Below are positions 18,788 to 28,417 of a stretch of 64,000 nt of DNA, one piece after another. The notes beneath the pieces were generated by a model. The model did no database searches and was not told the DNA's origin. It saw only the letters and a program-made list of their open reading frames with translations. The translations under genes were made by a program, and so were the position numbers. Origin of the DNA: Symsagittifera roscoffensis (taxonomy: Eukaryota; Xenacoelomorpha; Acoela; Convolutidae); assembly GCF_963678635.1 (NCBI RefSeq), contig NC_087068.1:12837872-12901871 (forward strand), in the 5' to 3' direction. How positions within the stretch are numbered: the stretch's first letter is position 1; each line of letters starts with the position of its first letter.

Positions 18788-18960
18788 TCTATACATAAGT
18801 GTCGGTTGATTTTTTTAGTCATCATTCAAGCTTTTTCCATGGGTAAAATTTATTTTTGAGAGTCTGACACTTATTAAGCATCCTTAAAAACTCTGAAAAT
18901 AACTGGCGTTTTCAATGAAGTACGATTGTTTTAAAAATTTTAACAGAAGAAATGATACTT

Positions 18961-19033
18961 CGCCCCACAAGGGACTCGAACCCTTGACCGTTGGATTAAA
19001 AGTCCAACGCTCTACCGACTGAGCTAGCAGGTC
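18961..19033 (-). tRNA. tRNA-Lys(TTT), KA variant
   Basis: gcaggtc: mismatch at acceptor pair 2-71. Confidence 0.78.
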
Positions 19034-19174
19034 TCGAATGTTTTGCTAGTCTTACAGAACGATTTTGTCAAAATCAAGAATTGAAATTGATAATTTAGTG
19101 CTCCTATTTTGAAATTGATAATTTAGTGCTCTTATCTTTTGCAGAAAAGTCTGATTCTGTGGTTCTGCTGTTCT

Positions 19175-19248
19175 CGCTCCTGGGTGGGCTTGAACCACCA
19201 ACCTTTCGGTTGACAGCCGAACGCTCTAGCCGATTGCGCCACAACAGC
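19175..19248 (-). tRNA. Asn-body tRNA with Asp anticodon GTC
   Basis: Unlike NB, this copy has the full NA anticodon stem (TTCGG/CCGAA) and a good T loop and B box, but loop CTGTCAA. The 5' acceptor carries one mismatch (GCTGTTG) and the D stem one change. With G73 and GUC it has two features typical of tRNA-Asp. It looks like an NA/NB conversion product or an independent mutation. Confidence 0.68.
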
Positions 19249-19341
19249 TCGATAAAAAATCATTTTAAGAAAAAAATTATTTTTGAGCGCCTGAAACTTA
19301 TTAACCATTCTTAAATACTCTGAAAATAACTGGCGTTTTCT

Positions 19342-19400
19342 CTCGAACCCTTGACCGTTGGATTAAAAGTCCAACGCTCTACCGACTGAGCTAGCAGGGC
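19342..19400 (-). pseudogene. Truncated tRNA-Lys (KA), 3' end lost
   Basis: The 3' acceptor strand and the adjoining spacer are deleted; homology starts inside the T arm. Confidence 0.85.
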
Positions 19401-19541
19401 TCGAATATTTTGCTAGTCTTACAGAACGATTTTGTCAAAATCAAGAATTGAAATTGATAATTTAGTGCTCCTATTTTGAAATTGATAATTTAGTGCTCTT
19501 ATCTTTTGCAGAAAAGTCTGATTCTGTGGTTCGCCTGTTCT

Positions 19542-19615
19542 CGCTCCTGGGTGGGCTTAATTCACCAACCTTTGGGTTGACAGCCGAACGCGCTAGCCGA
19601 TTGCGCCCCAAGAGC
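19542..19615 (-). tRNA. Asn-derived NB, GTC, A-type flank
   Basis: Chimera with terminator. Confidence 0.5.
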
Positions 19616-19788
19616 TCTATACATAAGTGTCGGTTGATTTTTTTAGTCATCATTCCAGCTTTTTCCATGGGTAAAATTTATTTTTGAGAGTCTGACACTT
19701 ATTAAGCATCCTTAACAACTCTGAAAATAACTGCCGTTTTCAATGAAGTACGATTGTTTCAAAAATTTTAACAGAAGAAATGATACTT

Positions 19789-19862
19789 CGCCCCACAAGG
19801 GACTCGAACCCTTGACCGTTGAATTTAAAAGTCCAACGCTCTACCGACTGAGCTAGCAGGGC
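19789..19862 (-). tRNA. Lys-derived KA, 74 nt, enlarged loop
   Basis: One extra base in the anticodon arm (gaatttaaaagtcc) gives an eight-base loop or shifted stem. Confidence 0.5.
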
Positions 19863-20003
19863 TCGAATGTTTGGCTAATCTTACAGAACTATTTTGTCAA
19901 ATTCAAGAATTGAAATTGATAATTTAGTGCTCCCTTTTTCAAATTGATAATATAGTACTCTAATCTTTTGCAGAAAAGTCTGATTCTGTGGTTCTGCTGT
20001 TCT

Positions 20004-20010
20004 CGCTCCT

Positions 20011-20051
<41 letters not shown>

Positions 20052-20077
20052 CCGCTAGCTGATTGCGCCACAAGAGC
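20004..20077 (-). tRNA. tRNA-Asn(GTT), NA variant
   Basis: Two D-arm changes (cccgctagctg). Confidence 0.75.
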
Positions 20078-20218
20078 TCGATAAAAAGTCATTTTATTAA
20101 AAAAAAATTATTTTTGAGCGCCTGAAACTTATTAACCATTCTTAAAAACTCTGAAAATAACTGGCGTTTTCAATGAAGTACGATTGTTTCAAAAATTTTA
20201 ATAGAAGAAATGATACTT

Positions 20219-20291
20219 CGCCGCATAAGGGACTCGAACCCTTGACCGTTGGATTAAAAGTCCAACGCTCTACCGACTGAGCTATCAGGGC
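20219..20291 (-). tRNA. Lys-derived KA, TTT, acceptor variant
   Basis: cgccgcat and gctatcagggc leave acceptor mismatches. Confidence 0.6.
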
Positions 20292-20404
20292 TCGAATGTT
20301 TTGCTAGTCTTACAGACCTATTTTGTCAAATTCAAGAATTGAAATTGATAATTTAGTGCTCTTATCTTTTGCAGAAAAGTCTGCTTCTGTGGTTCTGCTG
20401 TTCT

Positions 20405-20411
20405 CGCTCCT

Positions 20412-20458
<47 letters not shown>

Positions 20459-20478
20459 GCCGATTGCGCCACAAGAGC
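20405..20478 (-). tRNA. tRNA-Asn(GTT), NA
   Basis: Intact NA copy. Confidence 0.92.
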
Positions 20479-20617
20479 TCGATAAAAAATCATTTTATGA
20501 AAAGAATTATTTTTGAGCGCCTGAAACTTATTAACCATTCTTAAAAACTCTTAAAATAACTGGCGTTTTCTAAGAAGTTAGAGTGTTTCAAAAAAATTAA
20601 TAGAAGAAATGATACTG

Positions 20618-20690
20618 CGCCCGACAAGGGAACCGAACCCTTGAACGTGGGATTACAAGTCCAACGCTCTACCGACTGCGCTAGCAGGGC
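20618..20690 (-). tRNA. Lys-derived KB, anticodon TGT (Thr)
   Basis: KB with a D-arm change (ctgcgcta). Confidence 0.48.
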
Positions 20691-20804
20691 TTAAAGATTT
20701 CGCTGGTCTTTCAAATACAAGAATTCGAAGCTTTGGATCCTAAAACCAATGACTAAGGTGCTCATTTTTTTTTGCAGAAATCTCTCATTCTGAGGTTCTG
20801 TTCT

Positions 20805-20878
20805 CGCTCCTGGGTGGGCTTAATTCACCAACCTTTGGGTTGACAGCCGAACGCGCTGGCCGATTGCGCCCCAAGAGC
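20805..20878 (-). tRNA. Asn-derived NB, anticodon GTC
   Basis: NB with D-loop change (gctggcc). Confidence 0.45.
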
Positions 20879-21051
20879 TCTATACATAAGTGTCGATTGA
20901 TTTTTTTAGTCATCATTCAAGCTTTTTCCATGGGTAAAATTTTTTTTTGAGAGTCTGACACTTATTAAGCATCCTTAAAAACTCTGAAAATAACTGGCGT
21001 TTTCAATGAAGTACGATTGTTTCAAAAATTTTAGCAGAAGGAATGATACTT

Positions 21052-21124
21052 CGCCCCACAAGGGACTCGAACCCTTGACCGTTGGATTAAAAGTCCAACG
21101 CTCTACCGACTGAGCTAGCAGGGC
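21052..21124 (-). tRNA. tRNA-Lys(TTT), KA
   Basis: Intact KA copy. Confidence 0.9.
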
Positions 21125-21266
21125 TCGAATGTTTTGGCTAGTCTTACAGAACGATTTTGTCAAAATCAAGAATTGAAATTGATAATTTAGTGCTCCTATT
21201 TTGAAATTGATAATTTAGTGCTCTTATCTTTTGCAGAAAAGTCTGATTCTGTGGTTCTGCTGTTCT

Positions 21267-21340
21267 CGCTCCTGGGTGGGCTTGAACCACCAACATTTCG
21301 GTTATCAGCCGAACACGCTAGCCGATTGCGCCACAAGAGC
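21267..21340 (-). tRNA. Asn-derived NA, anticodon GAT (Ile)
   Basis: Loop CTGATAA in an intact stem; one D-stem change (acacgct). T arm and B box good. Confidence 0.7.
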
Positions 21341-21479
21341 TCGATAAAAAATCATTTTAAGAAAAAAATTATCTTTGAGCGCCTGAAACTTATAAACCAT
21401 TCTTAAATACTCTGAAAATAACTGGCGTTTTCTAAGAAGTACGATTGTTTCAAAAACTTTAACAGAAGAAATGATACTT

Positions 21480-21552
21480 CGCCCCACAAGGGACTCGAAC
21501 CCTTGACCGTTGGATTTAAAGTCCAACGCTCTACCGACTGAGCTAGCAGGGC
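21480..21552 (-). tRNA. Lys-derived KA, anticodon TTA (reads UAA)
   Basis: As at 8509, a complete KA body with only position 36 changed: loop CTTTAAA in a perfect stem. It lies 13 kb from 8509 in a different duplication block, so it may be an independent change or a gene-conversion transfer. The next equivalent copy (23168) reads TTT. Confidence 0.82.
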
Positions 21553-21693
21553 TCGAATGTTTGGCTAATCTTACAGACCAATTTTGTCAAATTCAAGAAT
21601 TGAAATTGATAATTTAGTGCTCCCTTTTTCAAATTGATAATATAGTACTCTAATCTTTTGCAGAAAAGTCTGATTCTGTGGTTCTGCTGTTCT

Positions 21694-21700
21694 CGCTCCT

Positions 21701-21741
<41 letters not shown>

Positions 21742-21767
21742 CCGCTAGCTGATTGCGCCACAAGAGC
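21694..21767 (-). tRNA. tRNA-Asn(GTT), NA variant
   Basis: Same D-arm changes as 20004. Confidence 0.75.
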
Positions 21768-21907
21768 TCGATAAAAAGTCATTTTATTTAAAAAAATTAT
21801 TTTTGAGCGCCTGAAACTTATTAACCATTCTTAAAAACTCTGAAAATAACTGGCGTTTTCAATGAAGTACGATTGTTTCAAAAATTTTAATAGAAGAAAT
21901 GATACTT

Positions 21908-21980
21908 CGCCGCATAAGGGACTCGAACCCTTGACCGTTGGATTAAAAGTCCAACGCTCTACCGACTGAGCTATCAGGGC
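21908..21980 (-). tRNA. Lys-derived KA, TTT, acceptor variant
   Basis: Same as 20219-20291. Confidence 0.6.
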
Positions 21981-22093
21981 TCGAATGTTTTGCTAGTCTT
22001 ACAGACCTATTTTGTCAAATTCAAGAATTGAAATTGATAATTTAGTGCTCTTATCTTTTGCAGAAAAGTCTGCTTCTGTGGTTCTGCTGTTCT

Positions 22094-22100
22094 CGCTCCT

Positions 22101-22147
<47 letters not shown>

Positions 22148-22167
22148 GCCGATTGCGCCACAAGAGC
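22094..22167 (-). tRNA. tRNA-Asn(GTT), NA
   Basis: Intact NA copy. Confidence 0.92.
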
Positions 22168-22306
22168 TCGATAAAAAATCATTTTATGAAAAGAATTATT
22201 TTTGAGCGCCTGAAACTTATTAACCATTCTTAAAAACTCTTAAAATAACTGGCGTTTTCTAAGAAGTTAGAGTGTTTCAAAAAAATTAATAGAAGAAATG
22301 ATACTG

Positions 22307-22379
22307 CGCCCGACAAGGGAACCGAACCCTTGAACGTCGGATTACAAGTCCAACGCTCTACCGACTGCGCTAGCAGGGC
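22307..22379 (-). tRNA. Lys-derived KB, anticodon TGT (Thr)
   Basis: Like 20618-20690. Confidence 0.48.
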
Positions 22380-22492
22380 TTAAAGATTTAGCTGGTCTTT
22401 CAAATACAAGAATTCGAAGCTTTGGATCCTAAAACCAATGACTAAGGTGCTCATTTTTTTTGCAGAAATCTCTCATTCTGAGGTTCTGTTCT

Positions 22493-22566
22493 CGCTCCTG
22501 GGTGGGCTTAATTCACCAACCTTTGGGTTGACAGCCGAACGCGCTGGCCGATTGCGCCCCAAGAGC
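22493..22566 (-). tRNA. Asn-derived NB, anticodon GTC
   Basis: Same as 20805-20878. Confidence 0.45.
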
Positions 22567-22739
22567 TCTATACATAAGTGTCGATTGATTTTTTTAGTCA
22601 TCATTCAAGCTTTTTCCATGGGTAAAATTTTTTTTTGAGAGTCTGACACTTATTAAGCATCCTTAAAAACTCTGAAAATAACTGGCGTTTTCAATGAAGT
22701 ACGATTGTTTCAAAAATTTTAGCAGAAGGAATGATACTT

Positions 22740-22812
22740 CGCCCCACAAGGGACTCGAACCCTTGACCGTTGGATTAAAAGTCCAACGCTCTACCGACTG
22801 AGCTAGCAGGGC
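22740..22812 (-). tRNA. tRNA-Lys(TTT), KA
   Basis: Intact KA copy. Confidence 0.9.
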
Positions 22813-22954
22813 TCGAATGTTTTGGCTAGTCTTACAGAACGATTTTGTCAAAATCAAGAATTGAAATTGATAATTTAGTGCTCCTATTTTGAAATTGATA
22901 ATTTAGTGCTCTTATCTTTTGCAGAAAAGTCTGATTCTGTGGTTCTGCTGTTCT

Positions 22955-22961
22955 CGCTCCT

Positions 22962-22992
<31 letters not shown>

Positions 22993-23028
22993 TCAGCCGA
23001 ACACGCTAGCCGATTGCGCCACAAGAGC
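22955..23028 (-). tRNA. Asn-derived NA, anticodon GAT (Ile)
   Basis: Duplicate of 21267-21340. Confidence 0.7.
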
Positions 23029-23167
23029 TCGATAAAATATCATTTTAAAAAAAAAATTATCTTTGAGCGCCTGAAACTTATTAACCATTCTTAAATACTC
23101 TGAAAATAACTGGCGTTTTCTAAGAAGTACGATTGTTTCAAAAACTTTAATAGAAGAAATGATACTT

Positions 23168-23240
23168 CGCCCCACAAGGGACTCGAACCCTTGACCGTTG
23201 GATTAAAAGTCCAACGCTCTACCGACTGATCTAGCAGGGC
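23168..23240 (-). tRNA. tRNA-Lys(TTT), KA variant
   Basis: A-box/D-stem change as at 7189. Confidence 0.75.
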
Positions 23241-23381
23241 TCGAATATTTTGCTAGTCTTACAGAACGATTTTGTCAAAATCAAGAATTGAAATTGATAA
23301 TTTAGTGCTCCTATTTTTAAATTGATAATTTAGTGCTCTTATCTTTTGCAGAAAAGTCTGATTCTGTGGTTCTGCTGTTCT

Positions 23382-23455
23382 CGCTCCTGGGTGGGCTTAA
23401 TTCACCAACCTTTGGGTTGACAGCCGAACGCGCTAGCCGATTGCGCCCCAAGAGA
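23382..23455 (-). tRNA. Asn-derived NB, GTC, A-type flank
   Basis: Chimera; first base T breaks pair 1-72. Confidence 0.45.
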
Positions 23456-23629
23456 TCTATACATAAGTGTCGGTTGATTTTTTTTAGTCATCATTCAAGC
23501 TTTTTCCATGGATAAAATTTATTTTTGAGAGTCTGACACTTATTAAGCATCCTTAAAAACTCTGAAAATAACTGGCGTTTTCAATGAAGTACGATTGTTT
23601 CAAAAATTTTAACAGAAGAAATGATACTT

Positions 23630-23702
23630 CGCCCCACAAGGGACTCGAACCCTTGACCGTTGGATTAAAAGTCCAAAGCTCTACCGACTGAGCTAGCAGG
23701 GC
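23630..23702 (-). tRNA. tRNA-Lys(TTT), KA
   Basis: KA with one base changed beside the D stem (caaagctc). Confidence 0.87.
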
Positions 23703-23843
23703 TCGAATGTTTGGCTAATCTTACAGACCTATTTTGTCAAATTCAAGAATTGAAATTGATAATTTAGTGCTCCTATTTTCAAATTGATAATATAGTACTC
23801 TAATCTTTTGCAGAAAAGTCTGATTCTGTGGTTCTGCTGTTCT

Positions 23844-23850
23844 CGCTCCT

Positions 23851-23897
<47 letters not shown>

Positions 23898-23917
23898 GCG
23901 GATTGCGCCACAAGAGC
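23844..23917 (-). tRNA. tRNA-Asn(GTT), NA
   Basis: NA with one D-loop change. Confidence 0.87.
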
Positions 23918-24056
23918 TCGATAAAAAATGATTTTATGAAAAGAATTATTTTTGAGCGCCTGAAACTTATTAACCATTCTTAAAAACTCTGAAAATAACT
24001 GGCGTTTTCTAAGAAGTTAGAGTGTTTCAAAAAAATTAATAGAAGAAATGATACTT

Positions 24057-24129
24057 CGCTTGACAAGGTAACCGAACCCTTGAACGTCGGATTACAAGTC
24101 CAACGCTCTACCGACTGAGCTAGCAGGGC
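24057..24129 (-). tRNA. Lys-derived KB, anticodon TGT (Thr)
   Basis: KB with acceptor and T-stem changes (cgcttgacaaggt). Confidence 0.45.
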
Positions 24130-24242
24130 TTAAAGATTACGCTAGTCTTTCAAATACAAGAATTCGAAACTTTGGATCCTAAAACCAATGACTAAGTGTC
24201 AATTTTTTTTTGTAGAATTCTCTCATTCTGAGGTTCTGTTCT

Positions 24243-24316
24243 CGCTCCTGGGTGGGCTTAATTCACCAACCTTTGGGTTGACAGCCGAACGCGCTAGCCG
24301 ATTGCGCCCCAAGAGC
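24243..24316 (-). tRNA. Asn-derived NB, anticodon GTC
   Basis: NB copy, type-B flank. Confidence 0.45.
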
Positions 24317-24490
24317 TCTATACATAAGTGTCGGTTGATTTTTTTTAGTCATCATTTAAGCTTTTTCCATGGATAAAATTTATTTTTGAGAGTCTGACAC
24401 TTATTAAGCATCCTTAAAAACTCTGAAAATAACTGGCGTTTTCAATGAAGTACGATTGTTTCAAAAATTTTAACAGAAGAAATGATACTT

Positions 24491-24563
24491 CGCCGCACAA
24501 GGGACTCGAACCCTTGACCGTTGGATTAAAAGTCCAACGCTCTACCGACTGAGCTAGCAGGGC
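24491..24563 (-). tRNA. tRNA-Lys(TTT), KA variant
   Basis: One acceptor C-C mismatch (cgccgcac). Confidence 0.78.
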
Positions 24564-24704
24564 GCGAATGTTTGGCTAATCTTACAGACCTATTTTGTCA
24601 AATTCAAGAATTGAAATTGATAATTTAGTGCTCCTATTTTCAAATTGATAATATAGTACTCTTATCTTTTGCAGAAAAGTCTGACTGTGTGGTTCTGCTG
24701 TTCT

Positions 24705-24778
24705 CGCTCCTAGGTGTGCTTGAACCACCAACCTTCCGATTAACAGCCGAACGCGCTAGCTGATTGCGCCACAAGAGC
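24705..24778 (-). tRNA. tRNA-Asn(GTT), NA variant
   Basis: Compensated anticodon stem TTCGG/TCGGA with G-T pairs; T-stem changes (taggtgtgc). Confidence 0.68.
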
Positions 24779-24918
24779 TCGATAAAAAATCCTTTTATGA
24801 AAAAAAAAAATTTTTGAGCGCCTGAAACTTATTAACCATTCTTAAAAACTCTGAAAATAACTGGCGTTTTCTAAGAAGTTAGAGTGTTTCAAAAAAATTA
24901 ATAGAAGAAATGATACTT

Positions 24919-24991
24919 CGCCCGACAAGGTAACCGAACCCTTGAACGTCGGATTACAAGTCCAACGCTCTACCGACTGAGCTAGCAGGGC
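24919..24991 (-). tRNA. Lys-derived KB, anticodon TGT (Thr)
   Basis: KB with one T-stem change (aaggta). Confidence 0.5.
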
Positions 24992-25104
24992 TTAAAGATT
25001 ACGCTAGTCTTTCAAATACAAGAATTCGAAGCTTTGGATCCTAAAACCAATGACTAAGTGCCAATTTTTTTTTGTAGAATTCTCTCATTCTGAGGTTCTG
25101 TTCT

Positions 25105-25178
25105 CGCTCCTGGGTGGGCTTAATTCACCAACCTTTGGGTTGACAGCCGAATGCGCTAGCCGATTGCGCCCCAAGAGC
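25105..25178 (-). tRNA. Asn-derived NB, anticodon GTC
   Basis: NB with one D-stem change. Confidence 0.45.
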
Positions 25179-25351
25179 TCTATACATAACTGTCGCTTGA
25201 TTTTTTTAGTCATCATTCAAGCTTTTTCAATAGGTAAAATTTATTTTTGAGAGTCTGACACTTATTAAGCATCCTTAAAAACTCTGAAAATAACTGGCGT
25301 TTTCAATGAAGTACGATTGTTTCAAAAATTTTAACAGAAGAGATGATACTT

Positions 25352-25424
25352 CGCCCCACAAGGGACTCGAACCCTTGACCGTTGGATTAAAAGTCCAACG
25401 CTCTACCGACTGAGCTAGCAGTGC
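25352..25424 (-). tRNA. tRNA-Lys(TTT), KA variant
   Basis: gcagtgc: one acceptor mismatch. Confidence 0.8.
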
Positions 25425-25565
25425 TCGAACGTTTTGCTAGTCTTACGGACCTATCTTGTCAAATTCAAGAATTGAAATTGATAATTTAGTGCTCCTATTT
25501 TGAAATTGATAATTTAGTGCTCTTATCTTCTGCAGAAAAGTCTGATTCTGTGTTTCTGCTGTTTT

Positions 25566-25572
25566 CGCTCCT

Positions 25573-25603
<31 letters not shown>

Positions 25604-25639
25604 TCAGCCGATCGCGCTAGCCGATTGCCCCACAAGAGC
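25566..25639 (-). tRNA. Asn-derived NA, anticodon GAT (Ile)
   Basis: Loop CTGATAA; weakened anticodon and D stems (atcgcg, tgcccc). Confidence 0.5.
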
Positions 25640-25812
25640 TCTATATATATGTGTCGGTTGATTTTTTTCGTCATCATTCAAGCTTTTTCCATGGGTAAAA
25701 TTTATTTTTGAGCGCCTGAAACTTATTAACCATTCTTAAAAACTCTGAAAATAACTGGCGTTTTTCAAGAAGTTGGAGTGTTTCAAAAAAATTAATAGAA
25801 GAAATGATACTG

Positions 25813-25885
25813 CGCCCGACAAGGGAACCGAACCCTTGAACGTCGGATTAAAAGTCCAACGCTCTACCGACTAAGCTAGCAGGGC
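25813..25885 (-). tRNA. Lys-derived KB, TTT
   Basis: KB with an A-box change (ctaagcta). Confidence 0.5.
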
Positions 25886-25999
25886 TTAAAGAATACGCTA
25901 GTCTTTCAAATACAAGAATTTGAAGCTTTGGATCCTAAAACAAATGACTGAGTGCTCATTTTTTTTTTGCAGAAATCTCTCATTCTGAGGTTCTGTTGT

Positions 26000-26073
26000 C
26001 GCTCCTGGGTGGGCTTAATCCACCAACCTTAGGGTTGACAGCCGCACGCGCTAGCCAATTGCGCCCCAAGAGC
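26000..26073 (-). tRNA. Asn-derived NB, anticodon GTC
   Basis: NB with extra anticodon-stem and D-loop changes. Confidence 0.42.
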
Positions 26074-26245
26074 TCTATACATAAGTGTCGGTTGATTTTT
26101 TAGGCATCATTCAAGCTTTTTCCATGGGTAAAATTTATTTTTTAGAGTCTGACACTTATTAAGCATCCTTAAAAACTCTGAAAATAACTGGAGTTTTCAA
26201 TGAAGTACGATTGTTTCAAAAATTTAAATAGAAGAAATGATACTT

Positions 26246-26318
26246 CGCCCCACAAGGGACTCAAACCCTTGCCCGATGGATTAAAAGTCCAACGCTCTAC
26301 CGACTGAGCTAGCAGTGC
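26246..26318 (-). tRNA. Lys-derived KA, TTT, T-loop variant
   Basis: T loop reads TTTGAGT (C56 lost) and the acceptor ends gcagtgc. Confidence 0.6.
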
Positions 26319-26459
26319 TCGAGTGTTTGGCTAGTCTTACAGACCTATTTTGTCAAATTCAAGAGTTAAAATTGATAATTTAGTGCTCCTATTTTTAAAT
26401 TGATAATTTAGTGCTCTTATCTTCTGCAGAAAAGTCTGATTCTGTGGTTCTGCTGTTCT

Positions 26460-26533
26460 CGCTCCTGAGTGGGCTTAATCCACCAACCTTTGGGTTGACA
26501 GCCGAACGCGCTAGCCGATTGCGCCCAAAGAGC
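26460..26533 (-). tRNA. Asn-derived NB, GTC, A-type flank
   Basis: Chimera with terminator. Confidence 0.5.
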
Positions 26534-26706
26534 TTTATACATAAGTGTCGGTTGGTTTTTTTAGTCATCATTCAAGCTTTTTCCATGGGTAAAATTTTTT
26601 TTTGAGAGTCTGACACTTATTAAGAATCCATAAAAACTCTGAAAATAATTGGCGTTTTCTAAGAAGTAAGAGTGTTTCAAAAAATTTAATAGAAGAAATA
26701 ATACTG

Positions 26707-26779
26707 CGCCCGACAAGGGAACCGAACCCTTGAACGTCGGAGTAGAAGTCCAACGCTCTACCGACTGAGCTAGCAGGGC
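26707..26779 (-). tRNA. Lys-derived KB, anticodon TCT (Arg)
   Basis: Loop CTTCTAC (C38). Confidence 0.5.
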
Positions 26780-26891
26780 TTAAAAATTACGCTAGTATTT
26801 CAAATACAAGAATTCGAAGCTTTGGATCCTAAAACGAATGACTAAGTGCTCATTTTTTTTGCAGAAATCTCTCATTCTGAGGTTCTGTTCT

Positions 26892-26991
26892 CGCTCCTGG
26901 GTGGGCTTAATCCACCAACCTTTGGGTTGACAGCCGAACGCGCTAGCCGAACGCGCTAGCCGAACGCGCTAGCCGATTGCGCCCCAAGAGC
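26892..26991 (-). pseudogene. Asn-derived NB with two extra 13-nt units (100 nt)
   Basis: The 13-nt segment cgaacgcgctagc is present three times in tandem, duplicating the D-arm/anticodon-stem region. Anticodon GTC. Confidence 0.85.
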
Positions 26992-27164
26992 TCTATACAT
27001 AAGTGTCGGTTGATTTTTTTACGCATCATTCAATCTTTTTCCACGGGTAAAATTTATTTTTGAGAGCCTGACACTGATTAAGCATCCTTAAAAACTCTGA
27101 AAATAACTGGCGTTTTCAATGAAGTACGATTGTTTCAAAAATTTTAATAGAAGAAATGATACTT

Positions 27165-27237
27165 CGCCCCACAAGGGACTCGAACCCTTGACCGATGGAT
27201 AAAAAGTCCAACGCTCTGCCGACTGATCTACCAGGGC
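27165..27237 (-). tRNA. Lys-derived KA, TTT, variant loop
   Basis: Loop CTTTTTA (T37); D-stem and acceptor changes. Confidence 0.55.
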
Positions 27238-27378
27238 TCGAATGTTTTGCTAGTCTTACAGACCTATTTTGTCAAAATCAAGAATTGAAATTGATAATTT
27301 AGTGCTTCTATTTTGAAATTGATAATTTAATGCTCTTATCTTTTGCAGAAAAGTCTGATTCTTTGGTTTTGCTGTTCT

Positions 27379-27452
27379 CGCTCCTGGGTGGACTTGAACC
27401 ACGAACCTTTCGGTTAACAGCCGAACGCGCTAGCCGATTGCGCCACAAGAGC
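27379..27452 (-). tRNA. tRNA-Asn(GTT), NA
   Basis: NA with one T-stem change and one variable-region change. Confidence 0.85.
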
Positions 27453-27562
27453 TCGATAAAAACTCATTTTATTTAAAAAATATTTTTGAGCGCCTGAAAC
27501 TTATTAACCGTTCTTAGAAACTCTGAAAATAACTGGCGTTTTCTAACAAGTTAGAGTGTTTC

Positions 27563-27569
27563 AAAAAAA
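27563..27569 (-). terminator. Pol III terminator of KB (exemplar)
   Basis: Seven T on the minus strand about 22 nt past KB 27591-27663. Many KB copies between 33.5 and 50.4 kb have this run broken by a G. Confidence 0.65.
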
Positions 27570-27590
27570 TTAATAGAAGAAATGATACTG

Positions 27591-27663
27591 CGCCCGACAA
27601 GGGAACCGAACCCTTGAACGTCGGATTAAAAGTCCAACTCTCTACCGACTGAGCTAGCAGGGC
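27591..27663 (-). tRNA. Lys-derived KB, TTT
   Basis: KB with one D-stem change (ccaactctc); terminator T7 present. Confidence 0.55.
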
Positions 27664-27776
27664 TTAAAGATTACGCTAGTCTTTCAAATACAAGAATTCG
27701 AAGCTTTGGATCCTAAAACGAATGACTAGGTGCTCATTTTTTTTTGCAGAAATCTCTCATTCTGAGGTTCTGTTCT
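27664..27776. other. Exemplar spacer between KB and NB (type B)
   Basis: This is the shortest spacer class. It contains overlapping EcoRI, HindIII and BamHI recognition sites (27694-27713) and a T-run on the plus strand before the NB gene. The flank next to the NB 3' end has only AAA where the A-type spacer has AAAA, so a nearby pol III terminator is missing. Confidence 0.7.
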
Positions 27777-27850
27777 CGCTCCTGGGTGGGCTTAGTCCAC
27801 CAACCTTTGGGTTGACAGCCGAACGCGCTAGCCGATTGCGCCCCAAGAGC
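27777..27850 (-). tRNA. Asn-derived NB, anticodon GTC
   Basis: NB whose T loop reads ACTAAGC. Confidence 0.45.
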
Positions 27851-27988
27851 TCGATAAAAAGTCATTTTATGAAAAAAATATTTTTGAGCGCCTGAAACTT
27901 ATTAACCGTTCTTAGAAACTCTGAAAATAACTGGCGTTTTCTAAGAAGTTGGAGTGTTTCAAAAAAATTAATAGAAGAAATGATACTG

Positions 27989-28061
27989 CGCCCGACAAGG
28001 GAACCGAACCCTTGAACGTCGGATTAAAAGTCCAACTCTCTACCGACTAAGCTAGCAGGGC
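27989..28061 (-). tRNA. Lys-derived KB, TTT
   Basis: KB with A-box and D-stem changes. Confidence 0.5.
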
Positions 28062-28173
28062 TTAAAGAATACGATAGTCTTTCAAATACAAGAATTCGAA
28101 GCTTTGGATCCTAAAACAAATGACTGAGTGCTCATTTTTTTTGCAGAAATCTCTCATTCTGAGGTTCTGTTGT

Positions 28174-28247
28174 CGCTCCTGGGTGGGCTTAATCCACCAA
28201 CCTTTGGGTTGACAGCCGAACGCGATAGCCGATTGCGCCCCAAGAGC
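28174..28247 (-). tRNA. Asn-derived NB, anticodon GTC
   Basis: NB with D-loop change (gcgatagcc). Confidence 0.45.
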
Positions 28248-28417
28248 TCTATACATAAGTGTCGGTTGATTTTTTAGGCATCATTCAAGCTTTTTCCATG
28301 GGTAAATTTTATTTTTAGAGTCTGACACTTATTAAGCATCCTTAAAACTCTGAAAATAACTGGAGTTTTCAATGAAGTACGATTGTTTCAAAAATTTAAA
28401 TAGAAGAAATGATACTT

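Larger units (their letters stand above)
16621..19030 (-). repeat. 1.32-kb duplication (16621-17700 and 17941-19030)
   Basis: KA, NB, KB, NB and KA recur at a constant offset of 1320 bp. The KB copies here also recur at 859 bp, showing a dimer step inside the larger unit. Confidence 0.8.
19789..23240 (-). repeat. 1.69-kb duplication (19789-21480 and 21480-23240)
   Basis: Four pairs recur at offsets of 1688-1691 bp, including Asn copies with the Ile anticodon GAT (21267 and 22955). The Lys copies that close the two units differ: TTA at 21480, TTT at 23168. Confidence 0.8.

Noticed and set aside
27694-27713. Cloning-vector polylinker
   Set aside because: The restriction-site cluster is inside every type-B spacer, with natural point variation, and is flanked by array sequence on both sides.
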